64,000 nt of DNA from Oceanococcus atlanticus (GTDB lineage: Bacteria; Pseudomonadota; Gammaproteobacteria; Nevskiales; Oceanococcaceae), in the NCBI RefSeq assembly GCF_002088235.1, contig NZ_AQQV01000006.1, positions 1-64,000 of the forward strand. The letters run 5' to 3'. How positions within the stretch are numbered: position 1 is the first letter of the stretch; the number at the start of each line of letters is the position of its first letter. Under the pieces are notes generated by a model, which was not told the origin of the DNA, ran no database searches, and worked only from the letters and a program-made list of their open reading frames with translations. The position numbers and the translations under genes were made by a program. This document shows, in pieces, positions 61,232 to 64,000 of this stretch.

Positions 61232-62323
61232 ATGGCCATTCAGTGCGGCATCGTGGGTTTGCCCAACGTCGGTAAATCGACACTGTTCAATGCTTTGACC
61301 AAGGCCGGCATTGCCGCCGAGAACTATCCGTTCTGCACCATCGACCCGAACGTGGGTGTGGTCAATGTGCCGGACCCGCGCCTTAAGGCGCTGGCGGACA
61401 TCGTCAAGCCGCAGAAAATCCTGCCGACCACCATGGAGTTCGTCGATATTGCCGGGCTGGTGGCTGGGGCGTCCAAGGGCGAGGGGCTGGGCAACCAGTT
61501 TCTCGGACACATCCGTGAAGTCCACGCGATTGCCCACGTGGTGCGCTGCTTTGAGGACGATGACATCGTTCACGTCTCTGGCAGCATCGGCCCGCGCCGC
61601 GATATCGAAACCATCGACACCGAACTGATTCTGTCCGATCTGGATGTGGTAACCCGCAATCGGGATCGCACACAGAAAGTGGCCAAGAGTGGCGACAAGG
61701 TGGCGCGTGCACGGCTGGAGGTGCTGGAGGCGCTGCTTGCGCACCTGGACGAAGGGCGTCCGGCGCGTCAGGCCGGTCTGAGCGCCGAGCAGTGGGCCAG
61801 TTTGCGTGATCTTAATCTGCTCACGGCCAAGCCGGTGCTGTACATCGCCAATGTGCCGGAGGATGGTTTCGAGAACAATGCCGCGCTGGATGAAGTGCGT
61901 GCCATTGCCGCCGAAGACAACGCCGAAGTGGTCCCGGTGTGTGCTGCCATTGAGGCTGAGCTGGCGCAGCTGGAAGACGATGAGCAGCAGGAGTTTCTGG
62001 CCGACCTGGGTTTACAGGAGCCGGGGCTGGACCGGCTTATTCGTGCGGCCTACCGCCTGCTCGGTTTGCAGACGTACTTCACCGCTGGGGTGAAGGAAGT
62101 GCGCGCCTGGACGGTCAAGAACGGCGCCACCGCCCCGCAGGCGGCCGGGGTGATTCACACCGACTTCGAGAAAGGCTTTATCCGCGCCGAAGTGGTTGCC
62201 TATGATGACTTCATCGCCTGTGGCGGTGAGTCGGGCGCCAAGGAAGCAGGCAAGTGGCGACTGGAGGGTAAGGACTACCATCTGGTCGAAGGCGACGTGA
62301 TGCATTTCCGCTTCAACGTCTAG
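61232..62323 (+). CDS. ychF: Redox-regulated ATPase YchF
   Basis: 363 residues, Obg-like P-loop protein. Walker A is [14 protein letters not shown]; the [11 protein letters not shown] segment and the ANVPEDG in place of NKxD account for its ATP preference. The TGS domain is C-terminal. It binds ribosomes and is linked to oxidative-stress response. It ends the prs-rplY-pth-ychF group. Confidence 0.96.
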   Translation: MAIQCGIVGLPNVGKSTLFNALTKAGIAAENYPFCTIDPNVGVVNVPDPRLKALADIVKPQKILPTTMEFVDIAGLVAGASKGEGLGNQFLGHIREVHAIAHVVRCFEDDDIVHVSGSIGPRRDIETIDTELILSDLDVVTRNRDRTQKVAKSGDKVARARLEVLEALLAHLDEGRPARQAGLSAEQWASLRDLNLLTAKPVLYIANVPEDGFENNAALDEVRAIAAEDNAEVVPVCAAIEAELAQLEDDEQQEFLADLGLQEPGLDRLIRAAYRLLGLQTYFTAGVKEVRAWTVKNGATAPQAAGVIHTDFEKGFIRAEVVAYDDFIACGGESGAKEAGKWRLEGKDYHLVEGDVMHFRFNV

Positions 62324-62326
62324 GCG

Positions 62327-62355
62327 TAGACGTCGGTCGCGATTTTCCGTAAAAT
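62327..62355 (+). promoter_or_regulatory. Putative promoter of the CAU tRNA
   Basis: TAGACG (62327-62332) and TAAAAT (62350-62355) are 17 bases apart. A hairpin GCGATTTT-CCGT-AAAATCGC (62339-62358) overlaps it, and a second, TTCGGC-AGT-GCCGAA (62365-62379), follows before the tRNA. Confidence 0.4.
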
Positions 62356-62392
62356 CGCGGCCCCTTCGGCAGTGCCGAAACGATGCACCTGT

Positions 62393-62469
62393 GGCGACGT
62401 AGCTCAGCTGGTTAGAGCGTGCGACTCATAATCGCAAGGTCGGCAGTTCAAGTCTGCCCGTCGCTACCA
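62393..62469 (+). tRNA. tRNA with CAU anticodon, probably elongator tRNA-Met
   Basis: 77 bases with encoded CCA. Acceptor stem GGCGACG/CGTCGCT (first pair G-U), anticodon loop CTCATAA on a GCGA/TCGC stem, T-loop TTCAAGT, discriminator A. CAU tRNAs can be elongator Met or, after lysidine modification, Ile. The G1-U72 pair resembles elongator Met of some proteobacteria, while the anticodon stem resembles tRNA-Ile2. Confidence 0.93.
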
Positions 62470-62514
62470 TTTCTTTCTGTAAGTTTGCGCAGCCTGGCCG
62501 ACGCTTCGAATATG

Positions 62515-62559
62515 GCTGCGCCGCGCCGGTGCCGATAAGGGTTCCGGCGCTTGCGCAGC
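62515..62559. other. Long imperfect hairpin in the gap after the CAU tRNA
   Basis: GCTGCGC and GCGCCGG on the left arm pair with CCGGCGC and GCGCAGC on the right, with a small internal bulge and a 14-base loop. It lies in the 145-base gap between the tRNA and the convergent amphi-Trp gene. There is no U-tract; it may be a GC-rich 3' structure for one or both transcripts. Confidence 0.5.
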
Positions 62560-62614
62560 TTCGCTTGAGCGAGCCCCGCTTGGAGCCGGCCGCTTGGTTG
62601 GCCGTCACCCGCCT

Positions 62615-62887
62615 TTATTCGCTGCGAACCCGGATGTTCTTCTTGCGTGCTTTGGGCTTGTCGTCTTGCCAGCTGATGCGGATGTTGACGCGGCTCGAAG
62701 CCTCTTCCTGGCTTGCGCTGACCTTCAGGTGCAATAAGCCAGCAGGGCGCATATCGAGCGCGCCGTCTTCATCTTCAAACGTCAGTTTGCCTTTGCTCAG
62801 GCCTTGCTGAATGGCTTTGAGAATATTCTGAATCGACTTGGCGTCGTGCAACGACTCATGCCGGAAGCCGTTCTTGTTGTGCCGCAT
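62615..62887 (-). CDS. Amphi-Trp domain protein
   Basis: 90 residues. The pattern FRHESLHDAKSIQNIL, GLSKGKLTFEDEDGALDMRP, GLLHLKVSASQ and INIRISW-like (VNIRISWQDDKP) is the amphi-Trp domain, a small domain of unknown role. ATG 62887 gives a 32-base overlap with the metallophosphoesterase gene upstream, implying coupled expression. Confidence 0.85.
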   Translation of the reverse strand: MRHNKNGFRHESLHDAKSIQNILKAIQQGLSKGKLTFEDEDGALDMRPAGLLHLKVSASQEEASSRVNIRISWQDDKPKARKKNIRVRSE

Positions 62888-64000
62888 GGTGGGAGACCGT
62901 TCGGTTGAGCAAAGCGTGCGGCTGAAAAACTTTGGCACGCGGGTAGTCGTTACTGTAGCCGACCACACGGCCGTTCGGCTCGATCAGGGTCAGGCCGACG
63001 CCCAGGCCATTGAGCCCCTCTTTTCGCCGTGAATGCCGGTCCAGGGTGATGTCTGCCTCGATGTGGATCAGTCCCTGGCGCAACATCAGGCGCTGACCGT
63101 TCAGGCGATTGCGGTGGCCATGCACCACGGCATAGATGCCAGCCTGGTGCGCCTGCATCACCCCGTCTTGGGTCAGCGGCAGATTGGAGGCGCGGTATTT
63201 GGTCCTGAGGCTGTTGGCCAGCGGCCCGAAGTAGCACTGAAAGGGCTGCTCGAGCATGGCCTGCTGAAAACGATGATTGATCACCTCCAGGGGCATACGG
63301 CCGAGCTGGCTGGCCATTTCGTCATCAAGACCTGCGTGTACGAACAAAAAAGAGCCATCACGAGCAAAGAGTTTCATGTCCTGGAAGAACCAGGCGAATT
63401 CACCTGCGGGCTCAAGAAACAGCTCAATGCTGCGCATGGCCGTGGCGTAGACCGCGCGCCAACTCAGATTGGCCTGCGCGCAGGCGGCGGCGAAGCGCTC
63501 ACGTTTTTTGCCGATGCCGCGAATTTCGCGTTCCAGCGCTTCGCTGCTCAGCTGCTGGCGAAAGTTTTCAGCGAACACGTGCTCCCAGTTGTCGCGTGGG
63601 TGCAAGCGCAGTTTGCAGGTGCGTTCGTCTGGCGTGTTGGCGGGAATGTTGCCGCCAAGGTCGTGTTCGAAGATCTCGCTCAGCAGTGGCACGACCTTGG
63701 GGCCCATGCGCAGGAACAGGTGTTCATGTTCCAGCGTGCGTGGCAAGCGTAATGATTGCAGGCCCAGGAGCAAGCGGATGTCGTGGTTACCGGCCAGGAC
63801 GGTGACATTGGCGTCGGTGTCGATCAGGGTTTTGAGGCTGCGCAGCATCTGAATATTGCTGGGCCCTTTGTCCAGACAATCACCGCCGATAATGATCCGG
63901 CAGCTGCGGCCAAACGACGTGAGCCGGGCGGCGCCATCTATGCAGCCTGCGGCGCGCAAACTGGCTTCGAAGGCTGCGGCGTCGGCGTGAGGGTCGGATA
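62856..64000 (-). CDS. Metallophosphoesterase, N-terminus cut by the window edge
   Basis: At least 380 residues are visible and the frame is still open at the right edge (base 64000). The DxH motif lies at the extreme end (SDPHADAAAF), then GGDCLDKGPS, AGNHD, and a late VHGHRNR, so the full Asp/His/Asn metal site of calcineurin-like phosphatases is present. A helical insertion (about 130 residues) separates GNHD from the rest. The TTG at 63959 would delete the DxH motif and is not the start. Its substrate is unknown. Confidence 0.88.
   Translation of the reverse strand, partial: SDPHADAAAFEASLRAAGCIDGAARLTSFGRSCRIIIGGDCLDKGPSNIQMLRSLKTLIDTDANVTVLAGNHDIRLLLGLQSLRLPRTLEHEHLFLRMGPKVVPLLSEIFEHDLGGNIPANTPDERTCKLRLHPRDNWEHVFAENFRQQLSSEALEREIRGIGKKRERFAAACAQANLSWRAVYATAMRSIELFLEPAGEFAWFFQDMKLFARDGSFLFVHAGLDDEMASQLGRMPLEVINHRFQQAMLEQPFQCYFGPLANSLRTKYRASNLPLTQDGVMQAHQAGIYAVVHGHRNRLNGQRLMLRQGLIHIEADITLDRHSRRKEGLNGLGVGLTLIEPNGRVVGYSNDYPRAKVFQPHALLNRTVSHHAAQQERLPA

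Noticed and set aside
62426-62608. 60-residue minus-strand reading frame ending GRLELPTLRL
   Set aside because: It is the antisense of the CAU tRNA plus spacer; this peptide is a well-known false gene call at tRNA loci.

Overview
The window is a GC-rich, densely coded bacterial chromosome segment. It reads as a gammaproteobacterium. Gene orders purN-purM / DUF2066-AI-2E-hda, metG-mrp-dcd with rnfABCDGE, hemA-prfA-prmC-moeB and lolB-ispE-tRNA(Gln)-prs-rplY-pth-ychF all resemble Pseudomonas and its relatives. The lexA-imuA-imuB-dnaE2 cassette, amphi-Trp and DUF2066 genes fit a non-Pseudomonas lineage (possibly near Nevskiales/Salinisphaerales or Xanthomonadales). The genus cannot be fixed from sequence alone. 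No rRNA, CRISPR array, transposase or prophage gene was seen, and no stretch above 300 bases lacks a gene.

Layout. 1-5.8 kb: a + strand terminator from an off-window gene, then a four-gene SOS mutagenesis operon on the minus strand (lexA-imuA-imuB-dnaE2, each start overlapping the preceding stop) with a LexA box touching the lexA start codon. 5.8-12.2 kb: a small secreted protein, a CPA2 K+/H+ antiporter and a divergent RND efflux pair. 12.2-16.7 kb: a Tat-exported FecR-domain protein divergent from an outer-membrane-barrel-like protein, a family III CoA transferase, a glycerophosphodiesterase and an MddA-like membrane methyltransferase. 16.7-21.6 kb: an accessory region, by eye less GC-rich, with a GH92 lipoprotein and a compact operon (small membrane protein, PhyH-family dioxygenase, DUF962/Mpo1-like protein) facing a TetR regulator. 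21.7-27.7 kb: rnfABCDGE with a flavodoxin-like gene downstream.

27.9-36.5 kb: metG, a large secreted protein of unknown function, mrp, dcd, a PCuAC copper chaperone, an SDR dehydrogenase and a PF10118 protein with a striking promoter palindrome. 36.5-42.3 kb: purM-purN-DUF3108 divergent from DUF2066-AI-2E-hda. 42-48.6 kb: an oppABCDF-type peptide importer that runs without a gap into wrbA and a DUF2069 gene. 48.6-55.4 kb: a LysM lipoprotein, proS and the chain hemA-prfA-prmC-moeB-JAMM. 55.6-62.5 kb: a TPR lipoprotein, lolB, ispE, tRNA-Gln, prs, rplY, pth, ychF and a CAU tRNA. 62.6-64.0 kb: an amphi-Trp protein and a metallophosphoesterase cut by the window edge.

The most interesting candidate system is the TetR-controlled cassette at 19.35-21.62 kb. 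A PhyH-type 2-oxoglutarate dioxygenase (a family that 2-hydroxylates acyl chains) is coupled to a DUF962/Mpo1-type protein (a family that oxidatively removes one carbon from 2-hydroxy fatty acids). Together they could form a bacterial two-oxygenase alpha-oxidation pathway. Other points of note are a probable leaderless lexA mRNA, ispE running into tRNA-Gln, a JAMM protein with two substituted catalytic positions, a di-iron motif in a protein family named a hydrolase, and 52-residue Ala/Lys repeats at the end of RnfC.
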